Shown here piece after piece: positions 13,608-21,941 of a DNA stretch of 24,876 bases. The translations under genes were made by a program, and so were the position numbers. Origin of the DNA: a virus; IMG/VR virus record IMGVR_UViG_3300020438_000260, positions 1 to 24,876 of that record; one strand, 5' to 3'. Position 1 is the stretch's first letter; every line of letters begins with the position of its first letter. The notes under the pieces are model-generated. The model saw nothing but the letters and a program-made list of their open reading frames with translations. It did no database searches and had not been told where the DNA came from.

Positions 13608-13609
13608 TA

Positions 13610-14653
13610 TTAACTACCATAGAAGATACGTATTGCACCTTGTGTACCATTGCTACCATTCTGACCTAAGAACCAGTAATATGTATATGAATAACTGCCT
13701 GAAATTATAGTTTGGGCTCTAATTCTTCCGCCAGCGCCGCCTCCGCCACCACCGCCATATGGACTACCTGTTGCTGTACCACCGTTGCCTCCGGATCCTG
13801 CTAGTAGGTAATTATAAGGACCTGTTCCTAGAGCAGGTGCGTCAGAACCTTGACTTCCTGTATTTGTGCCTCCATATAAATGGCTACCACCACCGTTGCC
13901 TCCGTTAGCCTTTTTATGATAATTATATCCTCCAGTACTTCTGTGAAACTCTCCATTGCCCATGCCGCCATTGCCTGCGTTTGATGTACCGCCACCACCG
14001 CCTGCTTTTACTAAGTATAAACTGCCTCGATTTTCGGCATCGCGTCCAGCCTTGCCTGCATTTGCGGCTATACTTGTAGTATTGTCATTAGCCCATGTTG
14101 ATTGCGATACTAATCCTCCTGCTCCACCAGTATTGCTTAATCCACTTCCCTTGCCACCAAAGGCCGATAAAATAGCAGGACCGCTTGTACCAGAATAGTT
14201 AGGATCACCACTATACCATATAATAGTATCTCCTCCATTGGTAGCGGCTGTTTCGTGGCTTGATTGTGGATAGTAACTCTGTGGACTGTTTAAGGTTTCA
14301 AAAGGTGAGTTTGTACTCATAGTACCACCACCGCCTGCTTTTCCTATAGTAAAACTAAAAATTTCTCCCGGCGTAACTGCTAAGTCAATAACAGAAATGT
14401 AACTACCACCTCCGCCACCGCCTCCGGATCCATATGAATAACGTCCTGGTGCTCCACCTCCGCCACCGCCTATTGCTTGTATAGATACAGATGTTATTCC
14501 TGTAGGAACAGTCCATGTTTGTGGACTATCACCGCTTTGTGTAACTGAACTAAAAACTGCTTCGCCGGATGTTGATTGACTAGTATCGTTTATAGTTATA
14601 TCAGTTGAAATAGCAGTGCCGTCTAATGTAAGCGTAAGTGTTTCTGTTGCCAT
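13610..14653 (-). CDS. Gly-rich tail protein that begins with the end of a Calx-beta domain, 347 aa
   Basis: Residues 2-25 (ATETLTLTLDGTAISTDITI then NDTS) are the last strands of a Calx-beta domain; the first part of that domain is the C-terminus of the upstream 2098-aa protein. From about residue 44 to the end is a Gly-rich domain, from QTWTVPTGITSVSIQAIGGG to GTQGAIRIFYGS, with six or more polyglycine runs. The same domain is in the 2098-aa protein (about 830-1300). Polyglycine runs of this kind recall the polyglycine-sandwich domain of phage adhesin gp38, where variable loops between Gly stretches bind the receptor. AAGGA lies eight bases before the ATG. It is likely a receptor-binding tip or a split part of the giant protein. 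Confidence 0.8.
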   Translation of the reverse strand: MATETLTLTLDGTAISTDITINDTSQSTSGEAVFSSVTQSGDSPQTWTVPTGITSVSIQAIGGGGGGAPGRYSYGSGGGGGGGSYISVIDLAVTPGEIFSFTIGKAGGGGTMSTNSPFETLNSPQSYYPQSSHETAATNGGDTIIWYSGDPNYSGTSGPAILSAFGGKGSGLSNTGGAGGLVSQSTWANDNTTSIAANAGKAGRDAENRGSLYLVKAGGGGGTSNAGNGGMGNGEFHRSTGGYNYHKKANGGNGGGSHLYGGTNTGSQGSDAPALGTGPYNYLLAGSGGNGGTATGSPYGGGGGGGAGGRIRAQTIISGSYSYTYYWFLGQNGSNGTQGAIRIFYGS

Positions 14654-14664
14654 TTTAAAATTCC

Positions 14665-17600
14665 TTAATCTGTTAAATTATCTTCAGTAACATTAATAGT
14701 AATAGTTGCACTATTGTTAAGAATTGTAAATGTCCCAGTTAAACTTACTCCGCCAATATCTGCACTTGATACACCAGTAATAGTGTATGCTACATTGGCA
14801 CCATTTGCTACATTTGTTGTGTCTAGAGTAATTGTGAAACTTCCACCTTCATCTACTGTTGACTGACTTGAGGATAATGAATATGTTGGTAAAGATATTT
14901 CTGGTTCTACTTGTAGACTTGTATCTAGTACCATTTTATATTCTACAAATCCTGATACTGATGTGCTTGTAGTACCGTTTACTAATCCGCCTGCTGTTGC
15001 TAACGTATCATCTACTGTTCCGCCTGTAGTATGAACTGAAATTGGAGAATTTGAATCTATACTAACACTGCCATGTATTTCATATGTCCAATCCTCAACA
15101 GTTAATGTACCCGTACCATCTGCTTGATTTATTGGAACACTAGCAATTACTCCGCCAACTCTACCTAAACTTGTTTGTGTACTAGATATTCCGTAACCAC
15201 TTACCCATAATCTATTATTTGGATTTAATGTATTATCTAAACTACATTTATAAAGTCCTACGTTTAAATTAGAACTAGCATTTGTATGTAAATTTCTAAA
15301 CTTAGCATTACCAAGGTCTTCACTGAATGATATAACCATACCGCGTTTGTTAGTATTAGTACTATCTAAGTTTTGTTCACCAACTGCAAAAATTTTATTA
15401 TTTCTTGTATCAAACTCAACATCTCTTAATTTTGGTTTTGTTACTCTATAGTCTTGTGTAATACTTTGTTCACCGATGTCATTTAATACCCAATCAGTTG
15501 TAATGTCACCAGTAAGTGCGTTTAGTTTAAGAATGTGTGATTGTTCATAACCAGAATCTGGAGTATCTACATAACCAAGACCAACTATTGGATTGTCGTT
15601 TTGATCAATTGTAATACCTGCTGGTTCAAACCCTGTACCTGTTGCGGCCACTACATAAAAGAACTTAGCATATTGTAATGTTAAAGAACTATTAAATTTA
15701 CGAACAAATACTGTTTTTTCAGTACCATCACTTTTTAATTCAGATCCTGTAACATATATGTTACCTGTACTGTCTACAGCAACATCGTGTGCAACACTTA
15801 ATTTATCACTCGGAGATACTTTTCTAACAGTCAATACGTCACCGTTTGTTATATCTACTTTCATCATCCACATGCCACTATTCAAGTTTTGCAAATAGTT
15901 TGCACCTACTACAACAATATTACCATCACTTGTAAATGCCATTTCCTTAATACCTAAAGCATTACCGTCACTGTCCTGATAACTGCGTTGCCATAACACT
16001 GTTCCTGATGCATCTAATTTTGTAATATAAGCATCACTAGGATAATCAACACTTGGTACATTAGTTTCCCAGTTCCATGATCCACTGTACCCTGTATAAA
16101 TGTTTTCACTGCTGTCAACAATCGCACTTGTTAAGATATAGTTTTGTGTAAATGTACGTCTCCAAATTGGAGATCCCCTGTCAGTGTACTTAATTAATGC
16201 ACAAGTTTTATTGTTGCCACTATCAAGTTGTTCAATAACAACTGAAGAAGCACTACCTGCATGTGCAACAAATTGGAACGTTGTATTATCTGAACGTGAA
16301 GTAGTAGGTCCGTAATGTGTAGTTGCCCAATGCTTATCTGCAATATAAATTTCACCATTCATATCAGTGTGTATACTACATTGATAATGCTTACGTCCAC
16401 CTACTGTAGGAGTATAACTTACTGTTGCATTAGTTGTACCTTGATTTGCAACTGCATTTGTTTGATTTGCTGTTCCACTACCTTGTACATCTTTAATATA
16501 AAACGGATGTCCGCTTGCATTAATTGTCCAAGAAATAGTATCATTTCTATCAAATACCAACGGAGGATTTAATCCACTAATTGTTCCATTTCTATCACTT
16601 CCTGAATTCCAAACATATCCACTTGCGCCACTATTTGTAACTTGTCCTGTTAATGTTTCTTGAGTGCCATCACTTGTGTCGTTAATTGTTACATCAATAC
16701 TTTGAGCATTATCAGTCATGTACGGTAGATAAAAGTTTTCATTAACTTGTGTAGTTTTTGTTAGGTCTTCAATTAGTTTAAGATTAAATGTTTCTGTGCC
16801 ATCAAATGTATTATCTGCTGTAACTGTAAAAGTTTTACTATTTGCAACCTGTGTAAGTGTACCTCTAATATTTCCGTAGGTTGTAACTAATCCAGCCATG
16901 TCAATATCTGCTGTTCCTATGCCTGTAACTTCATAAGGGAATAACACTTGCGGAACTGTTGTACTAAGATTATTAGTTACTGCTACTGTAAATGTACTGC
17001 CTTCGTTAGCATTAGTTTTATTAGACGAAAGTGTTAATTCAGGCGCTTCAAATTTATCTCTACTGCCTGGATATCTAATCCATATTCCACCGTCTTGTCC
17101 TGACTCTGCTCTAGTTGTACTACCAGAAGTTGCAAGACCCATTACAAGCACTCCGCCTGCACCTGCGCCAACTTCATAACTTGCTGTTGCAGGAGTTACA
17201 GTATCAACATTATTTCCTGCCTCACCAGCAACACCTGTGGTTACATTTCCTGCACCGCTTATTGTTAATGTTGGAACTGTTGTGGACGCAAATCCTCCAC
17301 GTAGACCTGTAAGTTCTTTTGTAAGTGTTGTACCGCCACCTCTTGCTCCGTAAGTAATACCAGTACCACTTTGCCAGTTAGCAACATAACCATGTCCGCC
17401 ACCTGTGCCTCCAGTTAATGCTGGAAAAACTGTATCATTTCCTTCAGCATGTAAAATTACTTCTGCTAATTTTGTTGTGTTTAAGTCTGTAGCACTTGTT
17501 GCAACACCGCCTCTAAATTCAATTATAGTAACTGGTTCATCTGCTGTGTAACTTCCACTTCTTATAAATGTTCCACTGCCGTAAGTTGTTGTTGTTTCAA

Positions 17601-20600
17601 TTGCACTTGCACCATTTTCAACTCCGCCGAATGTATATTGTGCATTAGATCCTGACAACACAATGGTTGCTTGAGATCCAAAATCTTTACCTAAACTTTT
17701 ATAAACATACTTAGGTGTAGCAGTACCATTACGTATTAGTACATAATATGCATCATAGTCAACTCCGGCATTTGTCCAAGTTCCTGATTGTGCTAATACT
17801 GTTTTAATTTTTTCTCCTAGTATATACGCATACTCGTCATCATAATCATTAGAGCCTCCACTTATAACATCTAGTGTAACTCTTATACCACCTGAGTAAG
17901 TTATATTATCACTACGTACATTTCCTGTAGTAGTGCTAGTCCAGTTGTATGGTGATGTTTGGGCGTTACTAGGATCTAGTACAACGTTATATGGAGTTCC
18001 GTTACCGCCGACCGAGCCAGCACCAGCACCGCCGCCACCGCCTCCAACAATCGCTGAACCTAGTTGAAATCTCATTGAGTCACCACCTGCGCCACCTGCT
18101 TTACTGATTGTAAATGCACCAGTTGTTGTTCCACCTGCGCCGCCTAGTTTTCTTTGGTAAGGACTTATACTGTTAATTGAAACTGCTGTACTTGTTTGTC
18201 CGCCTCCTGCTACATAAGTAGTTCCGGCGTATGTAATTGTAGTATCGCCACCGTTGTTGTTACCTGTTCCTTTTGCACCAACATTATAAGTAATAGATTG
18301 TCCTGGAGTTACTGAAAGGTTATTAATAATACCAACTGCACCTGCTCCACCGCCACCAGTTACTTGTCCAGCACCAAGCGCGGCTATTGTACCAGCACCA
18401 GCACCACCGCCAACTGCTAGAATACTCACGCTAGTAACATTTGCTGGAATTAAAAATGATCCAGATCCTGCTGTAGTTGCAATTTCATCACCGGCTACTA
18501 GTGTTGTACTTGTATCAATTATTGTTACTGTTGTGCTTACGTTGTCAACAGATGTAAGTGACATAGTAAGAGTTTCACTGCCTTCTGTTGTAAAATCTTC
18601 TGCCACTGTAAAGTTTATTCTTGTAACACTACCTACAACAAAATTTCCTGCAATTGATCCTGTGCTGAGATCAGTAGCACTAATTCCTGTTATTGCATAT
18701 GGAAGTTGTACTCCTGGTACTCCGTTTGATACAACTAGATCAATATAAAAATCATCACCTTCGTTTACTTCACCTGTACTTGCAACAAGATTGTATGTAA
18801 TAGGTGAATTACTTGTATCATTAATTTGTACATCAATGTCTTGTCCAGCCGCCGCAAAATTAAATGTTTCTGTACCTTCAAGTAATCCGTCTGCTGTAAC
18901 AACGTATGTACGTGTAGTATCTGAACCTACAGTAAGAGTACCTGTTAGATCTGCATCACTAATATCTGCACTAGATACACCACTAATAGTATAAGGTATA
19001 CTTGTACCTGTTAAAACATTTGATGCAGTAAGTGTAATTGTAAATGTTTCGCCTTCTCCAAGACTATCTCTTGAAGTTGTAAGAGCGTATTGAGCATCAG
19101 GTTTACTTGTGTCTACTAAAGTGACAGTAACAAATTTATTCTCAATATCAACAAGTGCTAATCTGAATGTTTCATTACCGTCATCAAACACATTATCTTC
19201 TGTTGCAGTAAAGGTTAGTACTTGATTAGTTCCTATAATGAATGATCCAGATAAACTTGCATCTGCAATGTCTGCACTTTCGACTCCTGTAATTAAATAA
19301 GGAACAATAGTTCCGTTAACAAGACCAGTTGTAGTTAATGTAACTGTAAAACTTCCACCTTCATCTACACTTGAAGCACTTGCTGTTAGTGCATAAGTTG
19401 CTTCTTGAGCACCAGCATCAGCAACAATAGTTTCATCGCCTGCAATAGTTAATACGTTTGCCTCGTTATATGGTTGGTGTGCATATGCATTTGTGCCGCC
19501 CATTAAACTTCTGTAGTTTGTGTAATCTGTTCCAGTATTACCATTTTCATCTAACTGTGTTTTAGCACTAGATGTTATCCATGCTTTTGTTTGTGCAGTA
19601 GTTGAACTAGGTTGTATTTCTCCATAGGTTGCAATTAGTCCTGCAATTTGTGGAGCCGCCATAGATGTTCCGCTTATGTTTGTTATTCTAAATGATGTGT
19701 CATTGTATTGTGCATCTGTGAATCTATTTGTTGTACTTGTTGCACTAAAAATATTTGTTCCCGGTGCATATACATCGACACCTGGACCTTTTTCAGAACT
19801 TTGTGCTACTTGTTCATTACCGTCTGCATCTAATGCACTGTCAATATTACCTACCATAAGTGCATTTGTACTATAAGGTGATGATCCTCTATGATAGTAT
19901 TTTGTTTGTCCAAAACTTGTTGTATAATAATTGTTATAATCTGGATCAGTTGATGTTGCAATTTTATGATAGTTGTTGCCTGCGGCAATAACAACATGTA
20001 CTCCTGCTTCAATTAATTCTTCTACATCGGCATCAACTGATGCAATCCTAACACCATGTCTATAACCTGTGCCATCAAATGCGCCTGTCATACCGTATGC
20101 GGTATTTTTAGAATTTCCAGTCCAAGATGCACCTCTATAGTTACCACCATTAATGTATAGATATCTACTAAAGTATCCCCAACTCATGTTTATTACTGTA
20201 GGACGTTTTTGTCCTGTTAATACATCTGGAGTTTTTGCTTTGTGCCATTCTTTAACAACATCAAAAATATCACTTATTGGCATTCCATTATTTGGATCTG
20301 AAGATCCTTCTAAGCCTGCAATCTTTATAGAATATATTCTTGAATTTTTAGCCCAGCCGTATGTTTTACCTGCGGCAATACCTGCACAGTGAGTACCATG
20401 ACCATCATAGTCTGTATAAAATCCTGCGGGTAATGTTCCACTTACTACTGACTGTGCTTGGTACCAATCAATTTCTTGTACTCGACTAGTATTAAAAGAA
20501 TCTTGGAATTCAGGATGGTCTGATTGTATACCGCTATCTTGTACAATAAAGTCAACACCTGTACCTGTAAGTGTATGTGTGTATCCTCCAACAACTACTC

Positions 20601-20961
20601 CACTTGAGTTATAAGGATTTGATAACGCACTCATTCTACGTAAACCCCAGTTAATATTGTCTCCGCTGGATGCTGTTGACTTATTAAAATTTCCTACTTG
20701 TGTTGCAAATCTTTCAATACCAATATCGTCACGCAAGTCTGGTCTTAGTTCAACTGCTTCTACTCTACTATCATTTTGTAATTCAACTGCTTCTTCGTCA
20801 GTTAGTAAATAATGTGTATTTCTTTTTGATCCTGGTCTTTCGTTAGCAACTGTAACTGCTTTAGTTGGAACATAAGGTAACATATTTTGTGCTACCATGT
20901 CTTGTCTAAATGCTACGGGATCTACATCTTTCTTCAGGGTAACAATGTATTCTTTTTCCAT
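14665..20961 (-). CDS. Giant mosaic tail protein: subtilisin protease, Calx-beta repeats, Gly-rich, cupredoxin-like and propeller-like domains (2098 aa)
   Basis: Residues 1-75 resemble a subtilisin propeptide inhibitor (I9). Residues about 130-450 are a peptidase S8 domain with complete catalytic residues: D142 (QDSG), H188 (GHGTHCAG), oxyanion N329 (AAGN) and S433 (SGTSMAAP). Three Calx-beta repeats follow (about 523-618, 625-717, 723-818). A Gly-rich domain (830-1000 and 1183-1300) is interrupted by a ~180-residue insert, and a fourth Calx-beta lies at 1308-1430. A cupredoxin-like domain (1445-1541) has H1485, C1528, H1531 and M1534. A propeller-like region with VDSTGNIYVTG-type blades covers about 1545-1900. 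A fifth Calx-beta from 2025 is cut by the stop at 2098. AAGGAT precedes the ATG. It is probably a virion tail protein that binds and possibly digests host surface protein. Confidence 0.85.
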   Translation of the reverse strand: MEKEYIVTLKKDVDPVAFRQDMVAQNMLPYVPTKAVTVANERPGSKRNTHYLLTDEEAVELQNDSRVEAVELRPDLRDDIGIERFATQVGNFNKSTASSGDNINWGLRRMSALSNPYNSSGVVVGGYTHTLTGTGVDFIVQDSGIQSDHPEFQDSFNTSRVQEIDWYQAQSVVSGTLPAGFYTDYDGHGTHCAGIAAGKTYGWAKNSRIYSIKIAGLEGSSDPNNGMPISDIFDVVKEWHKAKTPDVLTGQKRPTVINMSWGYFSRYLYINGGNYRGASWTGNSKNTAYGMTGAFDGTGYRHGVRIASVDADVEELIEAGVHVVIAAGNNYHKIATSTDPDYNNYYTTSFGQTKYYHRGSSPYSTNALMVGNIDSALDADGNEQVAQSSEKGPGVDVYAPGTNIFSATSTTNRFTDAQYNDTSFRITNISGTSMAAPQIAGLIATYGEIQPSSTTAQTKAWITSSAKTQLDENGNTGTDYTNYRSLMGGTNAYAHQPYNEANVLTIAGDETIVADAGAQEATYALTASASSVDEGGSFTVTLTTTGLVNGTIVPYLITGVESADIADASLSGSFIIGTNQVLTFTATEDNVFDDGNETFRLALVDIENKFVTVTLVDTSKPDAQYALTTSRDSLGEGETFTITLTASNVLTGTSIPYTISGVSSADISDADLTGTLTVGSDTTRTYVVTADGLLEGTETFNFAAAGQDIDVQINDTSNSPITYNLVASTGEVNEGDDFYIDLVVSNGVPGVQLPYAITGISATDLSTGSIAGNFVVGSVTRINFTVAEDFTTEGSETLTMSLTSVDNVSTTVTIIDTSTTLVAGDEIATTAGSGSFLIPANVTSVSILAVGGGAGAGTIAALGAGQVTGGGGAGAVGIINNLSVTPGQSITYNVGAKGTGNNNGGDTTITYAGTTYVAGGGQTSTAVSINSISPYQRKLGGAGGTTTGAFTISKAGGAGGDSMRFQLGSAIVGGGGGGAGAGSVGGNGTPYNVVLDPSNAQTSPYNWTSTTTGNVRSDNITYSGGIRVTLDVISGGSNDYDDEYAYILGEKIKTVLAQSGTWTNAGVDYDAYYVLIRNGTATPKYVYKSLGKDFGSQATIVLSGSNAQYTFGGVENGASAIETTTTYGSGTFIRSGSYTADEPVTIIEFRGGVATSATDLNTTKLAEVILHAEGNDTVFPALTGGTGGGHGYVANWQSGTGITYGARGGGTTLTKELTGLRGGFASTTVPTLTISGAGNVTTGVAGEAGNNVDTVTPATASYEVGAGAGGVLVMGLATSGSTTRAESGQDGGIWIRYPGSRDKFEAPELTLSSNKTNANEGSTFTVAVTNNLSTTVPQVLFPYEVTGIGTADIDMAGLVTTYGNIRGTLTQVANSKTFTVTADNTFDGTETFNLKLIEDLTKTTQVNENFYLPYMTDNAQSIDVTINDTSDGTQETLTGQVTNSGASGYVWNSGSDRNGTISGLNPPLVFDRNDTISWTINASGHPFYIKDVQGSGTANQTNAVANQGTTNATVSYTPTVGGRKHYQCSIHTDMNGEIYIADKHWATTHYGPTTSRSDNTTFQFVAHAGSASSVVIEQLDSGNNKTCALIKYTDRGSPIWRRTFTQNYILTSAIVDSSENIYTGYSGSWNWETNVPSVDYPSDAYITKLDASGTVLWQRSYQDSDGNALGIKEMAFTSDGNIVVVGANYLQNLNSGMWMMKVDITNGDVLTVRKVSPSDKLSVAHDVAVDSTGNIYVTGSELKSDGTEKTVFVRKFNSSLTLQYAKFFYVVAATGTGFEPAGITIDQNDNPIVGLGYVDTPDSGYEQSHILKLNALTGDITTDWVLNDIGEQSITQDYRVTKPKLRDVEFDTRNNKIFAVGEQNLDSTNTNKRGMVISFSEDLGNAKFRNLHTNASSNLNVGLYKCSLDNTLNPNNRLWVSGYGISSTQTSLGRVGGVIASVPINQADGTGTLTVEDWTYEIHGSVSIDSNSPISVHTTGGTVDDTLATAGGLVNGTTSTSVSGFVEYKMVLDTSLQVEPEISLPTYSLSSSQSTVDEGGSFTITLDTTNVANGANVAYTITGVSSADIGGVSLTGTFTILNNSATITINVTEDNLTD
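18508..19395 (-). repeat. Tandem Calx-beta repeat array in the giant tail protein
   Basis: Three successive ~95-residue units share SxxSVDEGxxFTVTL, then YxITGVSSADIxxxxLxGxF, then FTxTEDxxxxGxETFxLxL, and end in a DTS motif. Two further copies lie at about residues 1308-1430 and 2025-2098 of the same protein, the last one incomplete. Calx-beta domains often bind calcium in extracellular adhesins. Confidence 0.8.
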
Positions 20962-20972
20962 TAACTAAATCC

Positions 20973-21941
20973 TTATAGTGCCGCTATGCGTGTTTTGAAG
21001 TCTGCAAAGTCTGTACTATTTGCTACTTCGGTCTTCATTGTTGCCAATGTAAATGTTTCTGTAACTGGTGCTGTCCAAGCATAACCTGTTGCTGATTTTG
21101 TTAGTACATCACTTAGGTTACCACCTGGTAATAAATCACCAATGTTTCCTGGAATTAAATTACTCAAGTCAGTTAGGTTTGCTACATCACCTGGAATTAA
21201 ATTTGTTGTATCTGTTAAGTCGGATAAATCAGTTGCAATTAAATTACCATTGTCAGTTAATCCACCTACATCAGTAATTGTCATATTTTTCCAACCACCG
21301 TTTATGTATGCTTCAACATGTCCTGTGGTTGTATTAGCAACTAAGAATCCTTCTGTAGTAAATGCGTTACGTGCCGCTGTTGTATAACTTGGCGGTACTA
21401 TTTTTGAAAATGCGTTTGCGTTTAATGTTCCGTTGATATTTACAAATGAACTGTTGTGGCCCATTTCAACATTACCACTGAGTGTGTCATATCCAATGTG
21501 TATGTCTTGTCCTTGTGTGCGTAATGCAATATCAGTATTCGAATAAATTACAACTCCATTTTGACTTACTTGGACATAATCTTCTGCCGCACTTTCTTGC
21601 AGTGTTACAATTCCTTGTGCTTCAATAGTAATATTTGCATTTACACCTGTGTTAGTAGTTGTAATATCAATGTTATTATCAACAACGTCCCAAGTTGTAC
21701 TTGCTAAAGGTCCTACAACTTTGCTGTTATTACCGTCTACAAGTAATGTACTGTCTGTTGCGTGTACACTACCAATTGTATCTACAATAAGTGTGCCACC
21801 TCCTGTTTGTGCTGACTTAACTTGTTTTAAATCAAGATATAATTCTGTAAAGTTGTCATTTACTTTATCAAATGCTGTGCGTAATGGATCTCCATCACCT
21901 TTGTTAGCACTTGTACCTAGGTTAACTATTTGTTTTGCCAT
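20973..21941 (-). CDS. Tail-fibre protein with GDGDPLRTAF module, 322 aa
   Basis: The first ~40 residues (NLGTSANKGDGDPLRTAFDK, then VNDNFTELYLDL) are the fibre-type N-terminal module. Residues 45-180 are short beta segments rich in Thr, Asn, Val and Gly, such as IEAQGIVTLQES and VNINGTLNANAF, typical of a trimeric shaft. Residues about 184-220 hold YTTAARNAF...YINGGWKNM, a motif I associate with marine phage fibre proteins. Residues 227-275 are short tandem repeats of the LTDxxNLIPGD type, and a helical C-terminus closes the protein. It is joined by TAATG to the upstream gene. The role is probably tail fibre or baseplate-attached adhesin; the receptor is unknown. Confidence 0.8.
   Translation of the reverse strand: MAKQIVNLGTSANKGDGDPLRTAFDKVNDNFTELYLDLKQVKSAQTGGGTLIVDTIGSVHATDSTLLVDGNNSKVVGPLASTTWDVVDNNIDITTTNTGVNANITIEAQGIVTLQESAAEDYVQVSQNGVVIYSNTDIALRTQGQDIHIGYDTLSGNVEMGHNSSFVNINGTLNANAFSKIVPPSYTTAARNAFTTEGFLVANTTTGHVEAYINGGWKNMTITDVGGLTDNGNLIATDLSDLTDTTNLIPGDVANLTDLSNLIPGNIGDLLPGGNLSDVLTKSATGYAWTAPVTETFTLATMKTEVANSTDFADFKTRIAAL
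21117..21263 (-). repeat. Short tandem repeat LTDxxNLIPGD in the 322-aa fibre protein
   Basis: Residues 227-275 read as consecutive units of about 14-16 residues: GLTDNGNLIATDLSD, LTDTTNLIPGDVAN, LTDLSNLIPGNIGD, then LLPGGNLSD. The DNA repeats are degenerate, so the repeat is kept at the protein level. Confidence 0.7.

Noticed and set aside
14653-14685. Programmed frameshift joining the 2098-aa and 347-aa frames
   Set aside because: The frames differ by -1 and overlap slightly, but no slippery heptamer is present; TTTAACA does not allow good re-pairing. An independent start with AAGGA is more likely.
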